Origin: Verrucomicrobiaceae bacterium
GTDB taxonomy: Bacteria > Verrucomicrobiota > Verrucomicrobiia > Verrucomicrobiales > Verrucomicrobiaceae
Assembly: GCA_016713035.1 (NCBI GenBank)
Contig: JADJPW010000002.1
Coordinates: forward strand, 372,001 to 436,000
Direction of reading: 5' to 3'
Length of the DNA stretch: 64,000 nucleotides
Shown in pieces: positions 42,933 to 52,517 of the stretch (the first letter of the stretch is position 1; each line of letters begins with the position of its first letter). The position numbers were made by a program, and so were the translations under genes. The notes under the pieces are model-generated. The model ran no database searches. It was given only the letters and a program-made list of their open reading frames with translations, and had not been told where the DNA came from.

Positions 42933-43703
42933 ATGAGTCGCCCATGGATCATCGCCGAAACGAATTGGAAGCACGTCAAAGACAACCCCTATGAAGTGGC
43001 GGTGCTGCCATGGGGAGCCACGGAGGCGCATAACTGGCATTTGCCATACGCCACGGATTCACTGCAAAATGATGCCATCGCCGCCGAGGCGGGTCGCATC
43101 GCGTGGGAGGCGGGCGCGAGGGTCGCCATCCTTCCGAATATGCCCTTCGGAGTGCAGACCGGGCAGCTCGATATTCCTTTCTGCATCAATATGAATCCGA
43201 GCACGCAGCTCAGAGTGCTCGAAGACGTCATCGCGAGCCTAGAGGGCAACGGCGTGATGAAATTCGTCATTCTCAATGGTCACGGTGGCAACGATTTCCG
43301 CCAGATGCTGCGGGAGTTGCAGGGGAAGCATCCGAAGATGTTTTTGAGCGTGGTAAACTGGTTCAATGCCGTCAAAGGCGACGATATTTTCCAAATCGTG
43401 GGCGATCATGCCGACGAGCGCGAGACGAGCCTCATCATGCACCTGCACCCGCACCTCGTATTGCCGAAGAGCGAGTGGGGCCCTGGCACGGACAATCGCT
43501 GGAGGCTCCGTGCCATCAATGAAAAATGGGCCTGGGCACAGCGTGATTGGCTAAAAGCTACCAACGACACTGGCAGCGGCGATCCACAGCACAGTAGCGC
43601 GGATAAAGGCCAGCGCTACCTCGCTGCCCTAGGGGCCAAAATCGCCACCTACTTCATCGAGCTCGCGAAGGCAGACATTTCTGACCTGTATGTGAAGGCT
43701 TGA
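42933..43703 (+). CDS. Creatininase family amidohydrolase
   Basis: The protein has 256 residues. VAVLPWGATEAHNWHLPYATDS replaces the usual PxGSxEQHGPHLPLGTD metal strip. It keeps Glu, His, His and Asp. ILPNMPFGVQ, FVILNGHGGND (metal His) and VGDHADERETSL follow. Members hydrolyse cyclic or formyl amides, such as creatinine or a riboflavin-pathway intermediate; the substrate here is unknown. It is 39 bases upstream of the 43743 sulfatase and may be cotranscribed. Confidence 0.85.
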   Translation: MSRPWIIAETNWKHVKDNPYEVAVLPWGATEAHNWHLPYATDSLQNDAIAAEAGRIAWEAGARVAILPNMPFGVQTGQLDIPFCINMNPSTQLRVLEDVIASLEGNGVMKFVILNGHGGNDFRQMLRELQGKHPKMFLSVVNWFNAVKGDDIFQIVGDHADERETSLIMHLHPHLVLPKSEWGPGTDNRWRLRAINEKWAWAQRDWLKATNDTGSGDPQHSSADKGQRYLAALGAKIATYFIELAKADISDLYVKA

Positions 43704-43742
43704 TCGAGTGGCCCGAAAGCACGCACTCAGCACGACGTTCCT

Positions 43743-45293
43743 ATGGGCCACATGAAGCACTTTTTTATTCTCTTTCTCGCGTGGAGCTCCCTGCTCACTG
43801 CTGCGGATAGGCCAAACGTTCTGTTCATCGCCATTGATGATCAGAATGACTGGATCGGGCATCTGGGAGGGCATGTCATGGCCAAGACACCGCACATCGA
43901 CCGCTTGGCGCAGCGGGGCACCACGTTCCTCAATGCACACTGCCAGGCTCCGCTGTGCAATCCATCCCGCACCAGCCTGCTCCTGGGCCTGCGGCCCACT
44001 ACGACGGGCATTTACGGCCTTTCTCCCTGGTTCCGCACCTTGCCAGAGTGGCGGGATCGAGTCGCTCTGCCGCAGCATTTTGAAAACCATGGTTACCTGA
44101 CTGCTGCGACGGGCAAGATCTATCACGGCGGCACGGGCGGCGGCGCAGGCGGTGGTGGCAAAGGAAAGGGCAAAAACAAAGCGAAGGAGCAGGCGAAAAA
44201 TCCCGCAGCAAAACCCGCCAAGCCCGAATTCCAGCTCACCGCGCCCTTTGGCGGCGTGGGCTCCCGGCCACCGCAAAAACTCGTCAATCCGACACCGATG
44301 GGAAACCACGCTCTGGTGGATTGGGGTGTCTGGCCGCTGGATAATGACGACACGGGCAAAGGCGACTACCAAGTGGCCACTTGGACAGCCGAGCAGATCC
44401 GCAAAGCACCTGCGGATAAGCCATTCTTCATCGCCGCAGGTTTCTTCCTGCCGCATGTGCCATGCTACGCCACCCAGAAGTGGTTCGACCTCTACCCTGA
44501 TGATGACAGCGTGCTGCCGAAGGTGCTGGAGGGGGATCGAAACGACACGCCGCGTTTCTCTTGGTATCTGCATTGGAATCTGCCAGAGCCGCGATTGAAG
44601 TTCCTCAAAGAAGCCGGCCAGTGGCGCAATCTTGTTCGCAGTTACCTCGCCTGCGTGAGCTTCACCGACTCGCAGGTGGGCAGATTGCTCACCGCATTGG
44701 AGGAGTCCGGCCATGCGGATGACACCGTCGTCGTGCTCTGGGGAGATCACGGCTGGCATCTCGGTGAAAAAGACATCACCGGAAAAAACACCCTCTGGGA
44801 TCGTGGGACGAAAGTGCCGCTGCTCTTTGCCGGCCCTGGGATCAAGGCCGGTCAGCGCTGCTCGCAGCCTGCGGAGCTGCTCGATATTTATCCCACACTC
44901 ATCGAGTTAGCTGGTCTCACTCCGCGTAGCGACCTAGAGGGCATCAGCCTCGCACCACAGCTACGTGATGCCGCCACCCAGCGTGAGCGTCCCGCCATCA
45001 CCAGCCACAATCAGGGCAACCACGGCATCCGCAGTGAAAAATGGCGCTACATCCGCTACGCTGATGGCTCAGAGGAACTCTACGACATGGTCAATGATCC
45101 GAACGAGTGGCACAATGTCGCCGCGAAGCCCGAAAACGCCGCCATCATCGCCGAGCATGCTCGCTGGCTGCCAAAGATCGACCTGCCACCCGCACCCAAT
45201 AGCGCCAGCCGCGTCCTCACCTATGACAAAGCCACCGATGAGGCCGTGTGGGAAGGGAAGACGGTGAAGCGTGGGGATGTGATACCGGAGTGA
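43743..45293 (+). CDS. Secreted sulfatase, iduronate-2-sulfatase-like
   Basis: The protein has 516 residues (513 if ATG 43752 is used, which puts the signal peptide KHFFILFLAWSSLLTAA at the very start). NVLFIAIDDQNDW, the formylglycine motif CNPSRTSLLLG near residue 72, ATGKIYHGG, and DDTVVVLWGDHGWHLGEKD fit iduronate-2-sulfatase-like enzymes. A Gly/Lys/Ala-rich insert of about 35 residues (about 128-160) interrupts the domain after KIYHGG. It would act in the periplasm or outside. The gene ends directly at a heptamer repeat array. Confidence 0.88.
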   Translation: MGHMKHFFILFLAWSSLLTAADRPNVLFIAIDDQNDWIGHLGGHVMAKTPHIDRLAQRGTTFLNAHCQAPLCNPSRTSLLLGLRPTTTGIYGLSPWFRTLPEWRDRVALPQHFENHGYLTAATGKIYHGGTGGGAGGGGKGKGKNKAKEQAKNPAAKPAKPEFQLTAPFGGVGSRPPQKLVNPTPMGNHALVDWGVWPLDNDDTGKGDYQVATWTAEQIRKAPADKPFFIAAGFFLPHVPCYATQKWFDLYPDDDSVLPKVLEGDRNDTPRFSWYLHWNLPEPRLKFLKEAGQWRNLVRSYLACVSFTDSQVGRLLTALEESGHADDTVVVLWGDHGWHLGEKDITGKNTLWDRGTKVPLLFAGPGIKAGQRCSQPAELLDIYPTLIELAGLTPRSDLEGISLAPQLRDAATQRERPAITSHNQGNHGIRSEKWRYIRYADGSEELYDMVNDPNEWHNVAAKPENAAIIAEHARWLPKIDLPPAPNSASRVLTYDKATDEAVWEGKTVKRGDVIPE

Positions 45294-45435
45294 GTTCTCG
45301 GTTCGCTGTTCCCAGTTCTCAGTTCCCGGTTCTCAGTTCTCAGTTCTCAGTTCTCAGTTCTCAGTTCTCAGGGCGCAGTTGAAGCACGCCGAGTGCCGAA
45401 ACTAACAGGGAACAGAGAACAGGGAACAGCGAACC
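45294..45435. repeat. Heptamer repeat array A between convergent genes
   Basis: The left part repeats AGTTCTC (with variants AGTTCCC, GGTTCTC), five perfect copies in a row among about nine units. After a 30-base spacer the right part repeats AGGGAAC/AGAGAAC/AGCGAAC, the reverse complement. The transcript could fold into one long stem. It fills the whole gap from the sulfatase stop (45293) to the YmdB-like gene end (45436). See array B at 49292-49470. Confidence 0.85.
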
Positions 45436-46281
45436 CTACTCATGCCATGTCCGGGCGATGCGCTCGATCTTCACGGCGCGGCCGGTTTGTGGATCGATCG
45501 TGACGAGCGCACCATTGAGCCGGACTGCGCCGCGTCCGACTCCGAAGCGGGCAGGCATCTGATCGTGAAATTTTTGCAGCACGGGCTCGATCTGGCTGCC
45601 GATCACGCTTTCGAGCGGTCCGCACATGCCAGCATCACTTTGAAAGGCAGTCCCCTTTGGTAGCACACGTTCATCCGCCGTGGGTACATGCGTATGCGTG
45701 CCGATCACCGCACTCACTTTGCCATCCAGGTGCCAGCCCATCGCCACTTTTTCACTCGTCGCCTCAGCATGGAAATCGACGAAGATCACCGGCGTCTCCT
45801 GCCGCAGCTGCTCCACGCACTCAGTGATCGCTACAAAGGGGTTCTCCACCTGTGGACCCATGAAGGTACGGCCCATCAGGTTCACCACGGCCACCTTGCC
45901 TTTTTTAGTCTCCAAAATCACACTGCCTTGCCCAGGCACCCCAGCGGGGTAATTCAGCGGCCTCAGGATGCGCGGCTCCTCTGCGAAGAATGGAATGATC
46001 TCCTTTTGATCCCAGATGTGGTCCCCTGTCGTGATCACGGTGGCACCACTGCGCATCAGACTGATGGCGATCTTCGGCGTGATGCCGCGCCCGCCCGCCG
46101 AATTTTCGCCATTCACCACGGTGAAGTCGATCTTCAGCTCCTCTTTGAGCAGCGGCAGTAGCACGGACACGGCTTTGCGCCCCGGCTCGCCCACCACGTC
46201 ACCGAGGAAGAGCAGGCGGAGGAGACCATCTGCGACCGATTCTGCATCCGAAGGCGGAGCATCCATATCTTTGTTCATCAC
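45436..46281 (-). CDS. ymdB: YmdB-type metallophosphoesterase (TIGR00282 family)
   Basis: The protein has 281 residues. The blocks LLFLGDVVGEPGR, VVNGENSAGGRGIT, ITTGDHIWDQKEI, DFHAEATSEK and IGTHTHVPTADERVLPKGTAFQSD are the full metal-site set of this family, whose Bacillus member is a 2',3'-cyclic-nucleotide phosphodiesterase affecting biofilm and motility. Usual length is about 265. The N-terminal 25 residues are extra, so a start at an internal codon is possible. It is convergent with the sulfatase across array A. Confidence 0.88.
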   Translation of the reverse strand: MMNKDMDAPPSDAESVADGLLRLLFLGDVVGEPGRKAVSVLLPLLKEELKIDFTVVNGENSAGGRGITPKIAISLMRSGATVITTGDHIWDQKEIIPFFAEEPRILRPLNYPAGVPGQGSVILETKKGKVAVVNLMGRTFMGPQVENPFVAITECVEQLRQETPVIFVDFHAEATSEKVAMGWHLDGKVSAVIGTHTHVPTADERVLPKGTAFQSDAGMCGPLESVIGSQIEPVLQKFHDQMPARFGVGRGAVRLNGALVTIDPQTGRAVKIERIARTWHE

Positions 46282-46331
46282 AGCCTCACTTAGTAGATGA
46301 TGAACGGTGTCTTCAAGCTACGATCCACATC

Positions 46332-47774
46332 ATGTTCGAGAAAATCGTGTCCCTATGCGTCCTGGCCATCGTGTCGTCCGCCCTGCACACCGCCGCGCAG
46401 TCCACCAACGTGCCGCCGCCCCCCGCAGCGGCACCTGCGCCCCCCCCTCCTGCGGCACCTGTTACCAGTCAGGCCTCCACCATCATACCGCCCACAGGCT
46501 CCACGCTTTCGGCCCCTCCTACTCTGGCCAGCAGCATCGACCGACTCGCGAAACTCAGCCCACTCGGTGACTCACCCCACTGGGAGGCTCTCGCTCCGTT
46601 GGCGAAGACCATGAGCCGCGCAGATGTCGAGACCGCGCTACGCAACATCTACACCGACGGCGGGGCCTTCCCGCAGCCCTGGCGTGTGGAGCCGGGTGCT
46701 CTCATCATCCAAACAGGCGACCCCGCTCGGCCAGAGCACCGCATCGAGCTCGGAGCCCGCTCAGAGCCCTCCGACTCCGCCACCCGCTTCTGGCACCGCG
46801 TCCAGGAGCTCCCGCCGCTCACTGATCCGGCCAAGCCCCTCGCCGATCTGCACATCGCCATCGACCCAGGCCACATCGGCGGAGGCTACTCCACCGTGGA
46901 GGAGCGCTTCCTCAGCTTTGCCCCCAATGAGGCCGTGCAGGAGGGCTACCTCACCCTCATCACCGCACAGGCACTCGCAGAAGAGCTCAAAGCACTCGGA
47001 GCCTACGTCACCCTCGTGCGTGACCGCCTTGAGCCCGTCACCAAACAGCGCCCGCCGGACCTCTTCGATGCTGCGCGGAAGCTACTCACTGAATCCGGCT
47101 TCCCTCAGCCCAAAGAGACTTACGACGGCCTCACCGGCGACGCGAAGCTCCTCACCGTGCAATGGCAGGCCGAAAAGCTCTTCTACCGCGTCAGCGAGAT
47201 CCGTGCCCGTGCGAAAAAGGTCAACACCGAGATCAAGCCAGACCTCGTCCTCTGCCTCCACTACAATGCGGAGGCCTGGGGCGCTGCCACCTCCCCCCAA
47301 TTCTCGCCCAACAATCACTTCCACATCCTCGTCAATGGCTGCTACAGCGCCCCCGAGCTGGAGCAGGCCGACATACGCTATGAGATGTTTCATCGCCTCC
47401 TCGCACGCGTGCATGAGGAGGAGCTCCCACTCGCCAATGCCGTCGCAGAAGGCATGCGCCGCATCACAGGCCTGCCCGCCTATATTTACACCACACCCAA
47501 TGCACGCCGCCCCGGCACCAACGACGCTGTGTATGCTCGTAACCTCCTCGCCAATCGCCTCTACGACTGCCCTGTCGTCTATTTGGAGCCCTACGTCATG
47601 AACCATGAAGAAACCTACCGCCGGTTGCTCAATGGGCACTTCATCGGACGCACCCTCATCGGCGGCAAACTGCAAACCAGCGTCGTCCGCGACTACGTGC
47701 GCGGCGTCATCGAGGGCCTCACCACCTACTATCGCACCCATCGCCGCGTCGATTCCGCGCAACAAGAGCCATGA
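46332..47774 (+). CDS. N-acetylmuramoyl-L-alanine amidase-like protein (amidase_3 fold)
   Basis: The protein has 480 residues. A signal peptide (IVSLCVLAIVSSALHTAAQ) and a Pro/Ala-rich linker precede a fold beginning LHIAIDPGHIGGGYSTVEERF (zinc His). AYVTLVRD and DLVLCLHYNAEAWG, with the second His, follow; the Glu of EERF is in the right place for a zinc ligand. This matches amidase_3 enzymes that cut the lactyl-peptide bond of peptidoglycan, though the middle is longer than usual (about 90 residues inserted). The last ATG-containing codons overlap the next gene (ATGA). Confidence 0.8.
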   Translation: MFEKIVSLCVLAIVSSALHTAAQSTNVPPPPAAAPAPPPPAAPVTSQASTIIPPTGSTLSAPPTLASSIDRLAKLSPLGDSPHWEALAPLAKTMSRADVETALRNIYTDGGAFPQPWRVEPGALIIQTGDPARPEHRIELGARSEPSDSATRFWHRVQELPPLTDPAKPLADLHIAIDPGHIGGGYSTVEERFLSFAPNEAVQEGYLTLITAQALAEELKALGAYVTLVRDRLEPVTKQRPPDLFDAARKLLTESGFPQPKETYDGLTGDAKLLTVQWQAEKLFYRVSEIRARAKKVNTEIKPDLVLCLHYNAEAWGAATSPQFSPNNHFHILVNGCYSAPELEQADIRYEMFHRLLARVHEEELPLANAVAEGMRRITGLPAYIYTTPNARRPGTNDAVYARNLLANRLYDCPVVYLEPYVMNHEETYRRLLNGHFIGRTLIGGKLQTSVVRDYVRGVIEGLTTYYRTHRRVDSAQQEP

Positions 47775-49228
47775 GCCAGCCGCCGCAGACCATCCTCGTC
47801 GCCGGTTGTGGCTTCGTCGGTGCCCGCACCGCCGATCTACTCCATGCCGCAGGGCACCGCGTCATCGGGCTCACGCACACAGAGGCCTCCGCCCAGCTCC
47901 TGCGCCAGACCAAGCCCTGGCCCATCATCGAGTCCTGCGACATCAGCAGCTCCAGCGCCGTACTCGCCCTCGCGGAAAAACTCGCCTCCACACCCATCGA
48001 CGCCTTCATCCACTGCGCCAGCTCCAGTCGTGGCGGAGCAGAGACCTACCAAAGCGTCTATGTCGATGGCATGCGGCATCTCATCACCGCCTTCCCTCGC
48101 GCATTCCCGCTCTACACCAGCAGCACCAGCGTTTATCCACAGACCGCAGGCGAGACGGTCGATGAAACCAGCCCCGCAGAGCCCCAGCGTGATACGGGCC
48201 GACTTTTGCGCGAGGCGGAAAACATCTCCCTACAGGCCCATGGCTGCGTCGCACGCCTCGCTGGCATTTATGGCCCCCATCGCTCTTTTCTGCTCAAAAA
48301 CCTCATCGAAGGAAAAGCCGCCATCGAGGGAAATCACGGCGAAGGCCGCTACCTCAACCAAATCCACGCCGATGACGCCGCCAGCGCCCTAGCGCACCTC
48401 ATCACCCAAAAGCTCTCTGGCGTCTTCAACATCGCCGACGACCAAAAAGTCACTCAAAAGGCCGCTTATTTGGATATTTGCCGCCTCCTTGGCCTCCGCA
48501 TGCCCCCCGAGCGTGAACCAGACACCACACGCAAACGCGGCTGGAGCCATAAACACATCTCCAACGCCAAACTCCGCTCCACCGGCTGGTCACCGCACTA
48601 TCCCACCTACCTCGACGCCCTGCAAAACGACCCCGACCTCGTCAGCAGCATCCTCGACACCGTGCATCATGAAAGCGGCGAGCACATCATCCCCCGTCAG
48701 CCAAACATCATCCTCATCGGTCTCATGGGCAGCGGCAAAACCACCGTCGCACGCATCGTCGCCCAAATGATCGGCTTTCAATGCATCGACACCGATCACC
48801 TCATCATCGAAGCCGCTGGCAAAAACATTCCCGCCATTTTCGCTGCTGAAAGCGAAAGCGGTTTCCGCCAGCGTGAAAGCGCAGCCCTCCGCAGCCTCCT
48901 CGGTCGCCGTGGCTGCTGCATCGCCACGGGGGGCGGCATCATCACCCAGCCCCGGAATCTTTCCCTCCTGCGCCACCTCGGCTACATCGTCTGGCTCGAT
49001 GCAGACCCCGCGCTCCTCGCCCGCCGGACCAGCTTCAATCAAGATCGCCCCCTCCTCGCTGGAGAAGAAGACCCCCAGGCAAAACTCACCCGCCTGCTCA
49101 CCGAGCGCAAACCCATCTACAAATCCCTCGCTGACCTCCGCATCAAAACCAGCGAGCTCACACCCCAAGAAAGCGCCTACGGCATCATGGAAAGCGCCCG
49201 CGTCTTCTTCGCCAAAATGCGCCGCTGA
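47771..49228 (+). CDS. SDR/epimerase-like domain fused to shikimate kinase
   Basis: The protein has 485 residues. Residues 1-290 are an NAD-binding YeeZ/epimerase-like domain (VAGCGFVGARTADLL, HCASSSRGGAETYQSVYVDG, YTSSTSVYPQTAG, VARLAGIYGPHR). From about 310 a complete shikimate kinase follows. It has the P-loop GLMGSGKTT at 317-325, IDTDHLI with the substrate Asp, FRQRESAALRSLL, CIATGGGII, and a lid around RRTSFNQDRPLLAG. A GTG at 48662 (residue 298) could start a separate kinase. Shikimate kinase feeds aromatic amino acid synthesis; the fused reductase substrate is unknown. Confidence 0.8.
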   Translation: MSQPPQTILVAGCGFVGARTADLLHAAGHRVIGLTHTEASAQLLRQTKPWPIIESCDISSSSAVLALAEKLASTPIDAFIHCASSSRGGAETYQSVYVDGMRHLITAFPRAFPLYTSSTSVYPQTAGETVDETSPAEPQRDTGRLLREAENISLQAHGCVARLAGIYGPHRSFLLKNLIEGKAAIEGNHGEGRYLNQIHADDAASALAHLITQKLSGVFNIADDQKVTQKAAYLDICRLLGLRMPPEREPDTTRKRGWSHKHISNAKLRSTGWSPHYPTYLDALQNDPDLVSSILDTVHHESGEHIIPRQPNIILIGLMGSGKTTVARIVAQMIGFQCIDTDHLIIEAAGKNIPAIFAAESESGFRQRESAALRSLLGRRGCCIATGGGIITQPRNLSLLRHLGYIVWLDADPALLARRTSFNQDRPLLAGEEDPQAKLTRLLTERKPIYKSLADLRIKTSELTPQESAYGIMESARVFFAKMRR

Positions 49229-49291
49229 GGTGCGCGTTTCGCATTCTCTGGGTTGGATCGTGTTGATCCGTTCTCGTGCCGCCCAAGTCAA

Positions 49292-49470
49292 AGTGCTCAG
49301 TTCTCAGTGCTTAGTTCTTAGTAGCGCAAATCAACCGCGAACTAAGCACTGAGAACCGGGAACCGGGAACGGAGAACGGAGAACAGGGAATAGCGAACCG
49401 GGAACAGCGAACCGGGAACAGCGAACCGGGAACAGCGAACCGGGAACAGCGAACCGGGAACAGCGAACCG
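49292..49470. repeat. Heptamer repeat array B between convergent genes
   Basis: A short left arm (AGTGCTCAGTTCTCAGTGCT, then TAGTTCTTAG) is followed, after about 22 bases, by its complement and then a long tandem array of seven-base units of type AACnGnG. Five perfect copies of the 14-mer GAACCGGGAACAGC lie at 49395-49464. It fills the gap between the fusion gene (stop 49228) and the convergent aminotransferase (ends 49480). It is built like array A. Confidence 0.85.
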
Positions 49471-49479
49471 ACTCTACTA

Positions 49480-50588
49480 TTAACCCACCGAACCCAGCAC
49501 CTCCGCCACCCTCTCCATCTCCGCACGCGTATTGTAAAAGTGCGGACTGAACCGCAGATGACCGCGTCCATCACGCGTATGTCGCAGAGAGGCTACGATA
49601 CCCTGGGCCGCTAGCCGCGCATTCAGCACCTCCACCGACTGCTCAGGATGCCACACCGTCGTGATGGAAGAACTCAACGCATGTCCCGGCTCCGGTCCGA
49701 GAAAGCGGAACCCCAACGGAGCCAAAAACTCATGTTGCGCCGCCTTCAAGCACCGCAACTGCCCGCTAATCGCCTCCAGCCCGATCTCCGCGATCAAATC
49801 CATCCCCGCCTTCATCCCCAGGATACCACTGATATTCAGCGCCCCCGGCTCATAGCGCCTCCCCCCACGCTCAAAGGCGATCTCCGCCTGCGCGATGAAG
49901 TCTGGGCTCCGCACATTCCATGAGCCTAGCAGCCCTGGCCGCAGCATCTCCTGCAACTCCTCACGCACATAAAAAATCCCCGCCGCCATAGGCCCCAGCA
50001 GCCACTTGTGCGAATCTGCCGACAAAAAATCCACATACTCCACCCGCGTCTCAAACGCCCCTAGCGTCTGGATCGCATCCAGGCAGAAAAACACACCTCG
50101 CTCTCGCAGCATCCGGCCTATCCCATCCACATTAATGCGCCAACCACTCAGGTAATGGCAAGACGCCAGCGCCACCATCCGCGTCTTTGCCGTCAGCGCT
50201 GCCTCCACCAGCTCCAGCGTGATCTCCCCTGGAGAATCCGGCCGCAGCTCCTTCACGATCACTCCCCGCCGCTCCAGCTCACGCCACGGATACACATTCG
50301 CCGGATAATCATCCGGGTAACACACCACCTCATCCCCCGCCTGCCACGGGAAGCCACTAGCCACCAAGCTCAGCCCCACCGAAGTCGGCCCCAGCAGCGC
50401 GATCTCCTGGGCCTTTGCCCCGATCAGCCGTGCTGCGACTGCTCGCGTCTCCAGCACCGCCTTCCACGCCTCTGGATACTCCTGCATCCGCGTGCAGCTC
50501 GCCTCCAGGTGCTCCTGCATCGTCCTCACCACACGCCGCGGCAAAATCGTCACCCCGCATGAGCCAGGAACACACCCTTCTCCACCAC
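49480..50588 (-). CDS. Aminotransferase class V, N-terminal frameshift
   Basis: The long frame from about 50555 carries the enzyme: VTILPRRVVRTMQEHLEAS, the PLP lysine in LSADSHKWLLGPMAAGIFYV, RRYEPGALNISGI, and the C-terminal LRHTRDGRGHLRFSPHFYNT. The expected family start (VFLAHAGVTILPRR) is present only in the next frame, from GTG 50588. A missing G in the run at 50553-50556 rejoins them. True length is about 370. It is cysteine-desulfurase/selenocysteine-lyase-like; substrate unknown. It is a second class V gene in the window besides that at 22101. Confidence 0.75.
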
Positions 50589-50732
50589 GGGAATTCAGCA
50601 CGGCGCAGAGCCTCATCAGCGAGCAAATCAGAAAGTTGGAGCATAAGCAGAAAAACAAATGAACTCACCACTCGGGCGCATCCGCCAAATCGCAACCAGA
50701 TCACACGCCCAATCCGCAGCGCTCTCTCTAAA

Positions 50733-52405
50733 TCACGGCGCAGCCAATTTACTCACCACATGGCTCATGAACGGGAAGAGCTGCTTCTTCCGGCTCACCA
50801 CACCGGGCATGTCATAGACGTTTTCTTTGGCCAATGGGTAGTCGATGGCACCGATCACACGCTGATCACCCGCCACCAGCAGTACACTGTGATGCCGTGT
50901 GATGTCTGTGACCATCAGGCAGGCGAAATGCAGACTATGCTTCTTCAAAAGTGATTGCAGAGCCGCTTGCAGGCCACTCTCACGCTTCCAGAACTCCTCC
51001 AGACCCAGCTCCTCGATCTGGCTGATACTGATATGCCAGCCATTCTCCTCAAAGACCTTCCGGTCACTCTCCAGCGCACGATCCGGCGTATTCTCACGCA
51101 GCATTGATCCCGCCGCGAAAAAGTCCTTCACAAACTGAGCCCCATCGATCCCGCCGATCCCAGCCAGCCAGCTCAAGATCTCACGATCTGTCTCTGTCGT
51201 CGTCGGGCTAGTCAGATGCAGAGTATCGCTGATAATGCCCGCGCACAGACAGATCGCCGTGCCCTTATCCGGCGCGGCACCACGCATGCGGTACATGATC
51301 CCCACGATGGTCGAGTACGCCCACAGGCTCATTCAGGAAACGAATCGGCTCCTTCGTGCGCAGATTTCCACTCAGGCGATGGTGATCGATCACCTCGATG
51401 ATCTCCGCCTCATCCGCACCCGCCACAGCCTGGGCGAACTCATTGTGATCCACCAGCACCAGCCGGGCACGCGGCACATCGATGAGGTCCGACTTGGAGA
51501 AAACACCGATCAAATGCCGCGTCTCCTCATCCACCACCGGGAACAGTGGCTGATGCGAGCTCTGCACCGCATGCACGATCTCACGCAGCGGCGTGCGTGA
51601 CCCAAACGACAAAACCTCATCCTTCAAAGCCCCACTGATGGGCCTGGAGAAACGCAGAAGCTGCGACGTGCTCGCCGTATCATGCGGCGAGCAGATCACC
51701 GCCACACCCTTCGCACGAGCCTGGGTCAAAATGCTCTCCCACGGCTGAAAACCGCCCGTAATGACCAGGCACCGCGCCCCCAGCTCGATCGCCAAGGCGT
51801 GGATCTCCGGCCTATCACCCGTCACCAGCGCCACATCACGCGGCTGGAACTGCATCGCACGCTGGCGTGACGTCTCCACGCTCGACGCCGCCACCACCAG
51901 CACAAAATCCTGCTCCCGCTCCGCCTCGCTCGCCTCACCTGCCAGCCTACCACCCAGCGCCGCCACGATATTCGCCAAGCTCGTGCGCACCGCACGATTC
52001 CCCGCCAGCGAGCTACCCTCCACCGGCAGGGAAAAGCTCCGCCATCTCCTGGATCGACGGCACCCCCAGCAATCTCCCCTCCGCATCCACCACCGGGATA
52101 CTGCGGAAACCATGCTCAAGCATCATGCGATACACCGACAAAAACGTATCCGCAGGCCGTGCCGTCAGCACATCCCGGCGGCAAATCGTCGCAGCCGTAG
52201 GCCGCACATCCAGTAGCAGCCTCGGCGCTGTGACATTCGCCGTATGCAGCACCCAATTCGTCCGCACGCTCACCACCACAGCAGGCCGCCACGGCATCCA
52301 TACCGCGCACATCCCGCAAAACGCCGCATACCCGATCGCGGAGCAAATCGCGTCCGTATCTGGATTGCGATGGCCGATGACATAAATGGGGTCCTGAGTG
52401 CTCAT
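50733..52405 (-). pseudogene. ppaC: Family II (DHH) pyrophosphatase with CBS and DRTGG-type domains, broken
   Basis: There are three successive frames. 52405-52013 encodes the DHH start (YVIGHRNPDTDAICSAIGYAAF) and a CBS half (TARPADTFLSVYRMMLEHGFRSIPVVDAEGRL). 52119-51265 encodes the DRTGG-like middle (VVAASSVETSRQRAMQFQ), a second CBS and the DHH motif (LVLVDHNEFAQA, EVIDHHRLSG). 51332-50733 encodes the DHHA2 end (CAGIISDTLHLTSPTTTETDR). Within the first part a 30-residue stretch is also read in the wrong frame and restored. Joined, it is about 550 residues, the regulated CBS-containing manganese pyrophosphatase. Four or more indels are needed, so it is a pseudogene or a poorly called region. 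Confidence 0.75.
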
Positions 52406-52517
52406 GGTGCTACGAATAAAACTGCTTCCCTCCACGCCCCTGATTCCGCTCGCCCTCTCCGGCAGCTGCTTTTTGCAAAAGCCGACAAACCCACCTTTTC
52501 CGCTGCTCTCTTCAAAC

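Noticed and set aside
49395..49464. Regular 14-base repeats considered as a CRISPR array
   Set aside because: The units are contiguous with no unique spacers, far too short, and no cas genes are near.
49311..49574. ORF across heptamer array B encoding a repetitive peptide (GSLFPVRCSRFAVP)
   Set aside because: A tandem repeat whose period gives an open frame by itself. It overlaps the end of the aminotransferase gene and has no plausible start.
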